The notes: generated by a model not told the origin, from the sequence alone. A stretch of DNA of 64,000 nt from Herpomyces periplanetae (GCA_009733715.1 WMKJ01000034.1:45977-109976), one strand, 5' to 3'. Shown: positions 22,223-32,819, numbered from the stretch's first letter. A program made the numbers and translations.

Positions 22223-22545
22223 GATAATTGATTTTACTCGTATGCCATCTAGCTAATGGGCTTACGTCGCTATACACAATTATTAAAGTAAAATTTCCAT
22301 GTAGGCAGGGTTACGCTTGGAGATGAAGGAGTATTTTGACGGTGTAAGGGGGGGTTTGGGTTGAAAAAAAGCGATTAAACCTAACGGGGAACAGACCAGG
22401 CGGTTAATGAGTAGTGATAAATACGGCAATTGAAAGTAGATCCAGTAACGATAAAAGAAGGATAATCGTAGAGTGACCCACGTCACGTTGGCAGAGTAGA
22501 TTGACGGGGGGGAAATCATGCAGTTATAGAACGAGAGAAGTAGAG
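22223..22545. other. Convergent intergenic, 3' flanks
   Basis: Lies between the stop codons of URA5 (+) and the ATP synthase subunit k gene (-). Nothing else seen. Confidence 0.5.
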
Positions 22546-22886
22546 CTAAGCTTTAACATTTGCTTTTTTCTTTTCGACGTATTGCCTGAGAAGGATCAGC
22601 AAGTGGAGAATTAAGGAGAGTAGAAAGAAAGACGTACTTGATGAATACTTCTTCATCTTTAGATTTGGCGGTAATGGGAGGTGAATCGCTTAAGGACTTC
22701 TTTGGCTTGCGAACGGCCAAATAAGCACCGCCGAAAGTTACTGTTAGTGTTGTTATAGCAAGCTTCGATGTTTAAAGAGATAGAATAAATTAAGTTAGCA
22801 TTGCTAAAAAAGGATAAGGTTAATATGGAAAAACCTACAATATGAGAGCCGACCTGACGGCCAAAGATTGTATAAGTTTGCACCAT
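22546..22886 (-). CDS. ATP19: Mitochondrial F1Fo ATP synthase subunit k (ATP19-like)
   Basis: Exons 22886-22839, 22762-22638 and 22585-22546 (- strand) give a 70-aa protein. The reading is MVQTYTIFGRQVGSHI, then LAITTLTVTFGGAYLAV (one membrane segment), a polar linker, and SKDEEVFIKQYVEKKKA. The order of start, single helix and DEE-F-I-x-x-Y tail matches fungal Atp19/subunit k, a small inner-membrane subunit at the ATP synthase dimer interface. Introns are 76 and 52 nt with GTAGGT..GAAG and GTACGT..TCAG ends, phases 0 and 2. Small size makes the family call less certain than for the large genes. The promoter side faces the MTP18-like gene. Confidence 0.72.
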
Positions 22887-23064
22887 TCTAAGGTAAATTT
22901 AGCAATGAATAGCTAGTAAAATGTTACTTCTAAGAGTTTAATGTGGAACACGCGAAGGAAAGATAAGTTGAAAGACAATGCTTTGATCGCGTAAAACTTT
23001 GCAAACATCAAAATCGTGAAATCAAAATTGGTTGAGCGTTACTTGATGAAGGCTTACATAATGG

Positions 23065-23072
23065 CACGTGAC
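23065..23072. promoter_or_regulatory. E-box CACGTGAC in a divergent promoter
   Basis: CACGTGAC in the 284-nt gap between the divergent ATP19 and MTP18-like genes, 98 nt before the MTP18 start codon. The core is the site of Cbf1/USF-type bHLH factors. Similar sites lie upstream of other genes in this window. Confidence 0.4.
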
Positions 23073-23170
23073 GGAACAGAGGATTTTGGGTAGAGAAAAG
23101 AAAGGAAGACTGTCCAGAAACGCGGGATAATTCTTGTCAAATTCATGTTTGGATTATCAAAAAGCGGCAA

Positions 23171-24085
23171 ATGAAGGAATCTTCTATGGAGAAGGGAGCC
23201 GTAGCTAGTGATTTGAATGGGGATGATAATGGGAGGGAAAAGGGGGGTAAACTTCCCGAGCCAAAGCAATTACCAAAGAGTTTACAGAATAAATTGGATG
23301 ATGAAGATTATAAGTGGTTAGAAGCAGTTTATCCCGAGTAAGTTTAGTGATATAATTGTAAATTTGAAGAATTTGAGTGAACAGAATGGTTAACAGAAAG
23401 GGGTGTGGGGTGAAACGTATACGATAACGGTGCCATGTAGACACGACGGACTTGAGGGATCACCAGCACGATATGCAGCGTATGCGTCACGACTACGTAC
23501 GATAATGGCAACGACGCATAGATATGTAGCATATTCATCGGACATTGGTGAATCATTTCGACCGGTGGCTCATGCTAAACTTGTACGAATGGCCTACGCG
23601 GTATCATGGATGTATATTGGCGGAGACGTCTTCTATCAAGGATACAATGCGTATCGCCGGAATCAGCAATGGATTGAAAAGGCGGTTTCAGGAAAGGAAA
23701 TAACTAGTGTGCCGAGAGTTCCACTGAGCGAAGATTATCGTGTTGTGGCAGGCAAACGGGCAGCGTTTCAAGGAATAGCTAGTATGCTGTTACCTGCGTT
23801 GACGATTCACACAATTGTGCGATACTCGGGTCAAGCCATGCGGAATATTAAGAATAAAACATTGCGGGTGTGGGGACCGGTTGGTGTAAGTGTACCGGCG
23901 TAAGAAAAAAGTGTGATTTAACATAACTAACTATGTGATAGTTAGGTTTAGCGGCTATTCCGATATTACCCTACTTGTTTGATGAACCAGTAGAAAGGAC
24001 GGTTGAATGGACGTTTAAGAATGCTGAGCAGTGGATTGAGAAGCGTACATTACAGTCCTCAACATCCAAAGAGAAGGAGTTGTAA
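23171..24085 (+). CDS. Mitochondrial fission process protein 1 (MTP18/MTFP1 family)
   Basis: Exons 23171-23337, 23441-23883 and 23946-24085 (introns GTAAGT..GTAG and GTGTAA..TTAG) give 249 aa. After a charged N-terminus of about 55 residues the family fold appears: SPARYAAYASRLR, VAYSSDIGESFRPV, then AYAVSWMYIGGDVFYQGYNAY, AFQGIASMLLPALTIHTIV and GPVGLAAIPILPYLFDEPVERTVEW. These match the inner-membrane protein MTP18, which in animals influences mitochondrial fission and inner-membrane integrity; the fungal homologues are little studied. The N-terminal extension lacks a classic arginine-rich presequence. The last exon is needed to complete the final helix and the conserved P-D/E-P motif. Confidence 0.85.
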
Positions 24086-24684
24086 AAGTATTTAGAGTTG
24101 CATACGTGCACGAGCGTGCGTATGCGAGAACCATGGGGTGATGAATGGCAGATTGGAGCTGCGATATAAATGAATAAACTTAGTTGGCGGGAAGAATCAA
24201 TAAGTCGGGTATTGAAATTTTATTGAGCTATTTAGCTGTATTATAATAAATCTTATAATATGTAAAAAGGGGACAGCGGCGAAAATCGAGTAAGGGGGAG
24301 ACAGGATACATGAAAGAATCGGTGGTTGTAAGAGTACAAAGGAGGGGACGTTTTGACAAAACTTTGAAAAGGATATAATGACAGTTGTGAAACATGGAAG
24401 GAGAGTATTGGCGGGGAGAAGTGGATAAAAGCCGATTCTTGGGGAAGGTAATGAAAGGGTAGGATTTAGAGAAAGATATGATATGAAAAGGGGGAGGGGA
24501 ATGGATGCAGACAGATTGATATTATGTTAAGAGGTTCTGATGAGAAGGGAGGGATTGGAGGAGTTGGGGAGTGGTGGAAGGGGAGGTCAACGGAGAGGGG
24601 GAGAGAAGAAGGGTAAAGGAATGCTATAGCTAGTTCATTAAGCATGGATTTAGCAGTACGAATGTATAGGCGTAGAGAAAAAGG
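24086..24684. other. Convergent purine-rich intergenic
   Basis: Between the 3' ends of the MTP18-like gene (+) and the KRE9-like gene (-). From about 24,240 the + strand becomes strongly G/A-rich, a bias that continues to about 26,200. No gene seen. Confidence 0.5.
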
Positions 24685-25617
24685 TTATCGAGAGGTAGGT
24701 TTAGCGCGATTAATTATATTGTGAGGGTTAGGCGGATCCTGGATGAGGTAAAGGGAGGAAAGGATTAGCCAAAAGTGGAACAGGGAGAAGAAAAGTTTCA
24801 GAATTGGGGTTAGAAATAAGGAATGGAAAGAAGGAGTACTTACGGGATTTGGAGTCATTGAAATCGTGTAGGATCGCTCTTGTGTGATAGTGAGGGTTAC
24901 AGAAGGGGGGGGAAGAGGTGATTTGGCGATGAAAGCAGATGAAATGGGATAGAGGGGTTTTTTAACGTTGGCAGTGATTTTGGTGGGAAGTAAAGGTTGC
25001 ATGGGGACGTAACGGGTTGGACCAGATTGTAGACTGTAAGGAATGGTGAAGTAGTTAATGGAAGGGGAATTTGTGATGAGACCACGAGGGTATAGGGGGG
25101 GAGTGGAATTGGGGAGAGATGTAATGGCAGTATGAAGAGTGTAAGGATGTTGTTGTTGTTGTTGTATAGTAAGGGCAAATGTACCGGACATTTCAGATAA
25201 GGAAAAGTGATGGGAGTAATTAACGACAGAGGGAAGATCGGGATGGAATGAGGATAGAAGTTTTAAGAAGTAGAGATTATGAGAAGAGGAAGTGGTAAGA
25301 AAGGTTTGGGGTATGGTAAGATCGAGGGAAGAGAGGTTGGTAGGAAAGCTGGATTGATTAATGAGAGGGAAAATTTCACGGTACGAATTAGAATTAATTT
25401 CATGGGTACAAAGGATGATTGAAATAGTCTGGGAGGGAGAATAAAGAGATGAGGGAGTCCATGAAACGTGGATACGCGAACCGTGAATTAAGGTAGAAGA
25501 GGGAGTAGGAGTAAGATGAGTTGAGTGAGCATAGGAAAGAGTGGTTGAGTAAAAGGTAGAGAAAACAGCGAAGTAGAAATGAAAGAAGAATGAAGAGATA
25601 AAAGATAATGAAAACAT
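24685..25617 (-). CDS. Cell wall protein of the KRE9/KNH1 family
   Basis: Exons 25617-24844 and 24738-24685 (- strand) give 275 aa. The 105-nt intron (GTAAGT..CCAG) is a multiple of three and has no stop, so reading through gives 310 aa. A signal peptide covers about residues 1-30. The first domain is Ser/Thr-rich and begins with LTPTPSSTLIHGSRIHVSW, the Kre9-type N-terminal fold. The C-terminal part contains NYFTIPYSLQSGPTRYVPMQ, PTKITA and ERSYTISMTPNP, which align with the KRE9/KNH1 C-terminal domain. In yeast Kre9 and Knh1 are secreted O-mannosylated proteins needed for beta-1,6-glucan. A (CAA)5-type run encodes a short poly-Gln stretch. The family call rests on the C-terminal motif. Confidence 0.8.
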   Translation of the reverse strand: MFSLSFISSFFFHFYFAVFSTFYSTTLSYAHSTHLTPTPSSTLIHGSRIHVSWTPSSLYSPSQTISIILCTHEINSNSYREIFPLINQSSFPTNLSSLDLTIPQTFLTTSSSHNLYFLKLLSSFHPDLPSVVNYSHHFSLSEMSGTFALTIQQQQQHPYTLHTAITSLPNSTPPLYPRGLITNSPSINYFTIPYSLQSGPTRYVPMQPLLPTKITANVKKPLYPISSAFIAKSPLPPPSVTLTITQERSYTISMTPNPVSTPSFHSLFLTPILKLFFSLFHFWLILSSLYLIQDPPNPHNIINRAKPTSR

Positions 25618-25765
25618 GATACGAAGGAGTGAAGGGGGGGATTAAGATGATGAAGGTAGAGGTAGAAAAAAGAAGGAAAGGAAGTAAGGAATTTGAAGAT
25701 CGTGAAATGGAAGCAAAACGCACAAATTTAAATAGGCGACGGGGAATGGGCTGACTAAGTATGGG

Positions 25766-25773
25766 CACGTGAT
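25766..25773. promoter_or_regulatory. E-box upstream of the KRE9-like gene
   Basis: CACGTGAT 149 nt upstream of the KRE9-like start, in the 191-nt space between that gene and the 3' end of the YRB2-like gene. Same core as the sites at 13975, 23065, 36148 and 46899. Confidence 0.35.
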
Positions 25774-25808
25774 GGGGGGGAAGACTAGATTGGGGGGTGG
25801 GAGAGAAA

Positions 25809-27510
25809 TCAAGCGATTTGACGCTTAATGTCCTGCATATGGGTCCAGAGTGATTGGGCGTTTTGGGGTTTCATCTGTGGAGAGGTGAGAAAGTGAAAAT
25901 GGAAGAGTTAAGCGGGGATAATGTGGTGGGGAGGGGGAGGGGAAAAATTGAACAAACCTTGAATTGTAAAATTTCCATTGCTTTACCAGATTCGGAAATT
26001 CCCTGAAAGAGGAATAATTCACCGGTAGGCATTTCACCGGATACGGATCCAGCAGAAAGATTTTTATGAATTGGAGAATTTAAAAGGAGTCTATGAGAAC
26101 CATCGGCACGCATAATAAGTCTAGCACGAGGTTTAGGGCAAGGAGGGGGAGATGTATTGGATTGAGGTAGAGAAAGATCATTATTTTGATCTGAACACAC
26201 CTTTGTAATATTCAACTTAACCATCCCAACACCACGCTCCCTCCACTCCCCACAAGCCTTCTCACTTCGTACAAACGTATACAACTTTGCACGGCAAGAA
26301 AAAACTGTCGACTCACCCTCCTCGCCAGTAGTGGCGGCGGAAGGAGAAGAGAGGGGAATTACCGCTTTGGGGAGTCCGTCAGCCCTATGCCCAATACTAC
26401 CTTCCTTTTTCGTCCACTTACCGTTTGCACCTTCTCCGTCTCGCACCGCCCGTGCTTGCCCAAACAGCCGCTCCTTCCCTTCCTCACCCCCCAGTTCTGT
26501 ATTGCCAAACTTGTTGCTTGCCGAATTCGGCCCCGGGAAGGTGCTGCTGCTGCCTATTCCGCTGCTGTTGCTTCCACCGGGTGCCGTGATTTTTGCGCTG
26601 CTATTTTCATTGCCATTGCCATTGCTATCGCCATCACCATCACCATCACCACTTTTCCCTTTCCCTCCCCCTCCAATCTTAAACAAAAATCCTCCTCCCT
26701 TCCCCTCCTCTCCACTCCTCCCCAACCGTGCAAACGGTGATTCCGCCGTCGCTAAACTACTCATACTTGACGCTGCAAATGCAGTCTTCCCCGTAAACTT
26801 CTTTTGTGCCGCTTTTAAACTTCCTTCTGCCTACATTTCGTCAGCTTTATACTCCAATTCTTCTTTTCATTTTTCATCCCATCTTCCGTCCACAGTTCTA
26901 TATCCTTTACCTCTTTATTCTCTTTTTCTTTTCCCGTATCATCCTTACTTTCACCTTCCTTCGTTTCCTTTTCCAAATCTGTTCATTTTACAACATATTA
27001 ATTTGGCAATCTTTCTTCTTCCTTCGTCTACTTACCTTTTTCATCTCTTCCTTCGTCATCCTTTTTCCCTTTTTCGGCAGCTTTCTCATCTGTCATCTCT
27101 TTCTCTCTCTCTATCACCTCTTCCTCCTCCCCCCCCTCCTCTTCATCCCCTTCATCTGTATGCTCCGTCGTAGGCGCCCGAGACCTCTTCAAAGGTCGCT
27201 GGTCCATCACCTCTTTACCCGCTTCCAAAGTCGTCGTCGTCGTACCCGTAATATTCCTCTTTCGATTCACACATCGCGTGTCACACCCATTTTCTTCGTG
27301 CTTCACTTCTCCTTCATCCTCCTTCCCCCTCCTATCCTCCATCTCCTCACTTTGACTATCTATAACTGCCTTCTGTAACTTTTCTCGCACCGGTTTAATC
27401 TCCGCTGAATCGTTCTCCTCACGCCCTCCCCCATCCTTGCTCCCCTTCTGTTCTTCAACTTTTCCCTCCTCTCTCTCTTCGCCCTTTAATCCTTCTACCA
27501 GCTCCGTCAT
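25809..27510 (-). CDS. Ran-binding nuclear export cofactor (YRB2/RanBP3-like)
   Basis: Exons 27510-27036, 26826-25958 and 25874-25809 (- strand) give 469 aa. The N-terminal third is Glu/Lys/Asp-rich with an RPLKRSRAP nuclear-localisation-like patch, as in Yrb2 and RanBP3. The middle is Gly/Ser/Asn-rich with scattered FG dipeptides. The C-terminal Ran-binding domain starts about residue 285: VFSCRAKLYTF, WRERGVGMVKLN, RARLIMRADGSHRLLLNSPI, and the last exon gives PQNAQSLWTHMQDIKRQI, the closing helix. Yrb2/RanBP3 is a nuclear cofactor that helps exportin Crm1 bind cargo and RanGTP. A Nup50-like or general RanBD protein is the alternative. The longer frame upstream of 27510 starts from TTG, so the first ATG was chosen. 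Confidence 0.8.
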
Positions 27511-27978
27511 ACTAACCAAAAGGCGCTCACTGCTTCTCTTCCTCTCCAAATACCTTCCCGTTTCCTTTCGTTTATTCTATCGCCCAAATAACCTCGTTCC
27601 ACGTTTCTCCAATCTGCTTGTAAACCCGTTAAAGTTTTTTGTAAATCGCCCCGTCCCAAAATTAAACCGTCAAACCTCGCTACACTTAGTCTCCCCTCCC
27701 TAGTTAATCCCGCCGCTTTTAAACCCTACTCATCCTTTCCACGTCCGTCCACTCAATCCCGTGCTCCCCCGTCGTCTACACTCTCCCTTTACCTTCGTTA
27801 TTTACTATAATCTGTCGACTTCGTCGTCTTCCCGCTTAAATACCTTTCTTCCTTTTTCTCATCTCTTCTTTTCCCTACTCCTCCCTTCTAAATATCATGT
27901 TTTTCACGCCTCAATTTTTTGCCTCTTGACCATTCGCCCATTCGTCCCTCTCCCCTTAATTACCTAGTCCCATCTAAA
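27511..27978. other. Divergent promoter region, pyrimidine-rich
   Basis: Between the YRB2-like gene (-) and PEX4 (+). The + strand is strongly C/T-rich. No clear TATA box or gene recognised. Confidence 0.45.
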
Positions 27979-28578
27979 ATGTCCTCCCTACTGCCCAAGG
28001 CTTACAAACGCTTGTTAATCGAGCTAAAATCCGTAAATTCTTCCCATGACCACATTAATATAATCCCTCATCTTGCTCCCCTCGACGATGCTTCCCTACA
28101 CCTTTGGTCCGCTGTCCTCAAGGGAATGCCTGGCACCGTTTATCAAGGTTTTTACTTTTTTTCTTTATTTCCTTTTCTCTTCTTAACTCTAACCCCTCTC
28201 ATCTACCAGGTGGTTCTTGGCTTTTAAATATCCAAATCCCTCCAAATTACCCAAACTCCCCTCCCAAAATCACCTTTGAAACCCCCATATGTCATCCCAA
28301 CGTTAACTTTAGTGTTAGCCTCACCTTTTTCCTTAACCTTCTTGCTGCTAACTTCTCTCAAGACGGGTGAAATATGCCTTGATCTTCTAAAATCCGCTTG
28401 GTCTCCCGCCTATACCTTACTTACTTCCCTCGTTGCCGTTCATCAACTTTTATCCTCCGCTGAACCCGACTCTCCCCTCAACGTTGATATCGCCCGTTTA
28501 TTTCGACTCGGAGATTCCATTGCCGCTGAATCTTTAATTCGCTACTACACTACCATCTATCGCCATCCCTCCCATTAA
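27979..28578 (+). CDS. PEX4: Peroxisomal ubiquitin-conjugating enzyme E2
   Basis: Exons 27979-28147, 28210-28313 and 28363-28578 give 162 aa. The E2 fold reads KAYKRLLIELKSV at the start, IPPNYPNSPPKITFETPICHPNV, and the active-site loop TGEICLDLLKSAWSPAYTLL with catalytic Cys at about residue 96. The C-terminal DSPLNVDIARLFRLGD matches Pex4 more closely than other E2s and supports peroxisomal identity: Pex4 monoubiquitinates the import receptor Pex5 for recycling, anchored by Pex22. The two introns use unusual donors, GTTTTT and GTTAGC, but both joins restore E2 sequence and length exactly. The next gene starts 28 nt after the stop. Confidence 0.85.
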
Positions 28579-28606
28579 CCTCCCCAGTCCTTTTGTTAAC
28601 TACTCC

Positions 28607-30228
28607 ATGGATCGCTTATTCAAGGCTAATATCCTGTGCGTCCCCCCTCCTTTTCCTTTACTTCCTTCTCCCTCAGCTAACCTTCTCTCTACTGTAAACC
28701 CCCATACTTAAACAGTGTAATGTATGCTTCTCTATCTCTCTCTTTCCCCATATCTACCTAATTCATCCCTAACCTTCCTTCCTCTTCCGTATCTTTAGCG
28801 GCGCCGGTGGTCTCGGTTGTGAAATCCTCAAAAACCTCGCCATGTCCGGCTTTTCTACAATTCACATCCTCGATATGGGTAAGCTACTCAACCTTTTTCC
28901 ATACAACTTACCCCTCTTCTCTAAACTTTGCCCCCAAAGACTCTATTGAACTCTCAAACTTAAACCGTCAATTTTTATTTCGCAATTCCCACATCGGAAT
29001 GTCCAAGGCCCATGTCGCAGCTCAAGCCATCCAAAATCGTCTAAAATCCCTCAACATTACTCCCCACAATTGTAGAGTAGAAGATCTTCCCCCCAACTTT
29101 TTCGCTCAATTCGACCTCATCATCTGCGCTTTAGATACTATACAGGCTAGACGTTACGTTAATGCTACCCTCTTCACTCTTGTTGATGAAGCAGATCCTA
29201 CTACCTATAAACCAATCATTGACGGTGGATGTGAAGGTAAATTTTCCCCTGCCCCTCTGCTTCTCCCTTGCTTCACTAACCTCTAACAACTTATCCAGGC
29301 TTTAAAGGTCAAGTTAAAGTAATAATTCCTTGTATAACCTCGTGTATAGAATGTCATCTCGACTTGTACGCTTCCCAAAATACCCTCCCTCTTTGCACCC
29401 TCGCTCATACTCCTCGTCAGCCTGAGCACTGCATCCAATGGGCTCACTTAGTCGCTTGGGACAATGAGAGAAAAGGTGAGCCTACCTTCATCAATCGTAT
29501 TTTTATACTTCCCGCTAACCCTTCCTCCCCCATCCCCCCAAGATGAACCCTTTAACCTCTACAATCCTGAACATGTTAACTGGCTATACCACAAAGCTCT
29601 TCAAAAATCTAAACAATATAATCTTCCTGGTTTAACTTACTCCCTTACCCTAAGTGTCCTTAAAAATACTCTACCTGCTATAGCTTCAACAAACTCCGTT
29701 ATAGCGGCCGAATGTACCAATGAAGCCTTTAAATTATTAACAAACAAAAGACCACACTTGGGTCTTCCCCACAATCCTAATTCCAATACCTACATGATGT
29801 ATACCGCCGATGAAGGCGTATATACTTATACATTTCGTCCCGAACGAAAATCAGATTGTCCGGTATGTGGCCATTTACCCAAATCTTTAACCATCTCCCC
29901 CTCTCAAACTTTAGCCGATCTATTACATCATATCTTCCATAAACCAATAGCGTACGTTTTTTCCTCCTTTTATAATCTTGCTATTATCCTCCTCTCAGAA
30001 ATTTACTTCTAACATTTCCCCACTAAACAAAGTCAGCTCCAGCGGATAAGCCTTCAGACTAGCTCTAAAATCCTTTACTTTTCCTCTCCTCAATCTCTCC
30101 AACGACAAACTCATCATAATCTTAACCTAACCTTATCCAAACTTATACATCCATCGGAAGAAATCTCCGTATACGATGGCCAATCTGGCATTACCCAAAA
30201 GTATATAATTAACTTTACCCCCCAATAA
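28607..30228 (+). CDS. UBA3: NEDD8-activating enzyme E1 catalytic subunit
   Basis: Six exons: 28607-28635, 28799-28878, 28940-29236, 29299-29475, 29543-29951, 30033-30228; every join keeps frame and the product is 395 aa. The adenylation domain starts at once ([22 protein letters not shown]), as in the short yeast Uba3. [15 protein letters not shown] and [11 protein letters not shown] follow. The zinc-binding pairs are CIEC (151/154) and CPVC; the catalytic Cys is in [15 protein letters not shown] at about residue 168. The last two exons provide the C-terminal ubiquitin-like fold ([14 protein letters not shown]). With Ula1/NAE1 it activates NEDD8/Rub1 and passes it to Ubc12, which controls cullin ligases. 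It lies immediately downstream of PEX4 on the same strand. Confidence 0.92.
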
Positions 30229-30846
30229 TTTACCTTTCCCCAACTAACCTTTAAATACGCAACCAAATAGTCTATTTTTCCGTCCTCCCCCTCTCAATTC
30301 ATCCATTTCATTTCCTTTCTCTTCCCTCGTCTCCCCATTCTTAGCCATCCCCCAAACGCTTCCTTCTCCCCCTCGATTCTATTTTTAGCAACAACCGTGT
30401 CCCGTGACTAACTTCGCTGAGTAAGCCTCGGCATGCGTGGGTTTCGGAAGGGATTAACGCGTTTTTCCGGGAAGAACTTTTTTTTCACGAGCGCGCGCTC
30501 ACAAGAACAAAAAATTTCTTTCGTTTCTGTCCTTTATCTTCAGCTTCTTCGTATGTTCTCCCTTAATTTTTTCTCCAACTTTCAAAAACCATCTTTCCTG
30601 TCCTTCCTTTAAAATTACTTCCTTATTATTATCGTCGCTACACTCCGTATGCGGTATCCTCTCGTTTCTTTTTGTGAAATTTATCCTTTTCTAATGCTTT
30701 ACGCTTTGTTCTCATTCCCTCTTGCTACTATTCCCATAATTTAATCTTGCACTCTTCTTCTCATTCCTGGATATACCTTCCCATCCTACATTCCACCTTC
30801 AATCGTTCGTAAACTCTTCCATACTCGAGTATCTTAGAGTGTTGGC
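30229..30846. other. Intergenic, no gene seen
   Basis: Pyrimidine-rich space between UBA3 and the CDC1/TED1-like gene. A 12-nt perfect GC palindrome GAGCGCGCGCTC lies at 30489-30500, next to a run of T. I could not assign it to an RNA or a known site. Confidence 0.45.
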
Positions 30847-32609
30847 ATGATATCCGATAGAATTACCTTCATCAGCATTAAACGATTAACTAGACTTTTT
30901 ACCTATAAATTAGCTCTAGTTCTGCTATGGTACTACGTATTGAATTGGGGTGAACGTACCATTTTCACCAATCGAATCAACACTTGTCAATGGAGTTACT
31001 GGAATTCTTGGGTACGTTCCTATTGGTCACTTTGTGTTAACCTATGCTTTCCCTTTCTCTAATATTCTCATTTATTAATCCCTCTCAATCCTAGAATGAT
31101 CCAAAAGCTTCTCCGCATCATCTTATAGCTATTGCCGATCCTCAACTCGTTGACCCTCATACCTATCCCGGCAGACTTTCTCTGCTGAATTCGCTAACCC
31201 AATACTATACAGATTCCTATCTCCGAAAATCATACACCCGAATCCTTCAACTCCTTGATCCTGATACCGTAGTTTTCCTCGGCGATCTATTCGATGGAGG
31301 TCGTGAATGGTCTACAAAAAGTTTTGTTAACCCCGACTTAGCCTGGAAAAGTTATGGTGACGAATTTTGGGACGCTGAATACCACCGATTCATGAATATA
31401 TTCCATGACCCATCCCCAATCCGCTCCCCCTCCCGAAATGTCCTTTGGAGTCTACCCGGAAATCATGATTTGGGCTTCGGTGCTGGTGTTCATATCCCTA
31501 TTAGAAATCGTTTTCACAAATACTTCGGTAACTCTAATCGCGTCGACATAATCGGTAATCATACATTTGTCTCCCTCGACTCGGTTTCACTAAGCGCTCA
31601 TGATGGTAAAGACCCCGATAAACGCAAAGATATTTGGTCACCTTCTTTCAACTTTCTTAGCCAAATTTCCGATTATATTCAACTCGCCTTTGATCGTGAT
31701 CTCGTTAAGCCCTTCACTTTAACTTCCCCGGTCAATCAAACCCAAATCCCCTCCGTCCTACTCTCCCACGTCCCCTTATACAGGCCACCTTTCACTCCAT
31801 GTGGTCCACTACGAGAGCATCGTTCTCGCTATTCCCGAAAACCTGGCCAACCCCCAAATGAAAATGACCTTAGCTATATTCGCATTGCCGGTGGCCACCA
31901 ATACCAAAATGTGCTTAGCCCCGACCTGTCTCACTTTATCGCCCAAAGTGTACCCCAATTGAAGTATGCTTTCTCCGGTGACGATCATGACTACTGCATG
32001 GTTTTTCACAATTATTCCTTGTCTCACAATTTTACCATCCAGGAAATAACGATAAAGTCCATCTCTTGGGTCATGGGCGTTCGCCTACCTGGATTTCAGA
32101 TGATCAGCATGTGGAATCCACTCCATAATGCCTCATCATTGCCTTCTACTACTCCTACCCTCCAATCCCAACTTTGTGTGTTGCCCGACCAAATCTCCAT
32201 CTTCATGATCTACGCCTTCCTCGCTATTTTCTCTTCCCTAATTATTGCCTTTCACTCCGTCAAAAATCTTCCTCGACATGCATATTCTCATTCAAATGCC
32301 GAAAATCCCCCTTGTCGTTCCTGGTCTAGTAACTCTCTCATTTTCTCATCTGCCGAGTCTGAAAAACTTTTTTTCATCCCCCCTACTAACTCAAAATCAT
32401 CTATTCCATACAACTTATCCCGAGTCTTCCTCTTCCCCCTTCGCTACATCTCCAATCTAGTATCACTTAATTCGCCCCCCGAATCTTCTACTCTATCCAT
32501 TCATTCCAAGTCTTCCATAAGACGTGCCATAAAATCCTGGCTTTCTTCTCAATTTCATCTAATGCTCTTCGTCTTACCTTTTTATTTCGCTCTTTTAATG
32601 ATAGCTTAA
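30847..32609 (+). CDS. CDC1/TED1 family metallophosphoesterase
   Basis: Exons 30847-31011 and 31095-32609, phase 0 intron GTACGT..CTAG; 559 aa. A membrane segment near the N-terminus (about residues 18-36) and another near residue 435 (IYAFLAIFSSLIIAF), plus a hydrophobic C-terminus, frame a lumenal phosphoesterase domain. Its metal motifs are in order: AIADPQ (Asp about 70), FLGDLFDGGRE (about 117), LPGNHD (about 176), LLSHVPLYRP, and SGDDHDYC (about 349). This architecture is that of yeast Cdc1/Ted1 and animal PGAP5/MPPE1, which remove ethanolamine phosphate from GPI-anchor mannose residues in the ER and so affect GPI-protein export. Which of the two yeast paralogues it corresponds to cannot be told. 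Confidence 0.85.
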
Positions 32610-32819
32610 CCCTATATTTCCCGTCTTCCTTTTATGCTCTCTCGTGCCTGCTATCAGCCTTAACTCTAACACTTGTACTTGCATCAACCTGTTTCGTATC
32701 ATACTCTTTCACTTTCTTTTTATGCACATTATCATCCTACCATGCATCATGCCCACGCACCCGCGTTAAATTGCTCTGTTCCTTTTCCTTTTTTGGTTTC
32801 TATCCGAACATGCCTAGCA

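Noticed and set aside
26331-27378. Two long + strand open frames over the YRB2-like gene
   Set aside because: Pyrimidine-rich antisense of a Gly/Glu/Lys-rich coding sequence; no domains, and the - strand has a Ran-binding domain.
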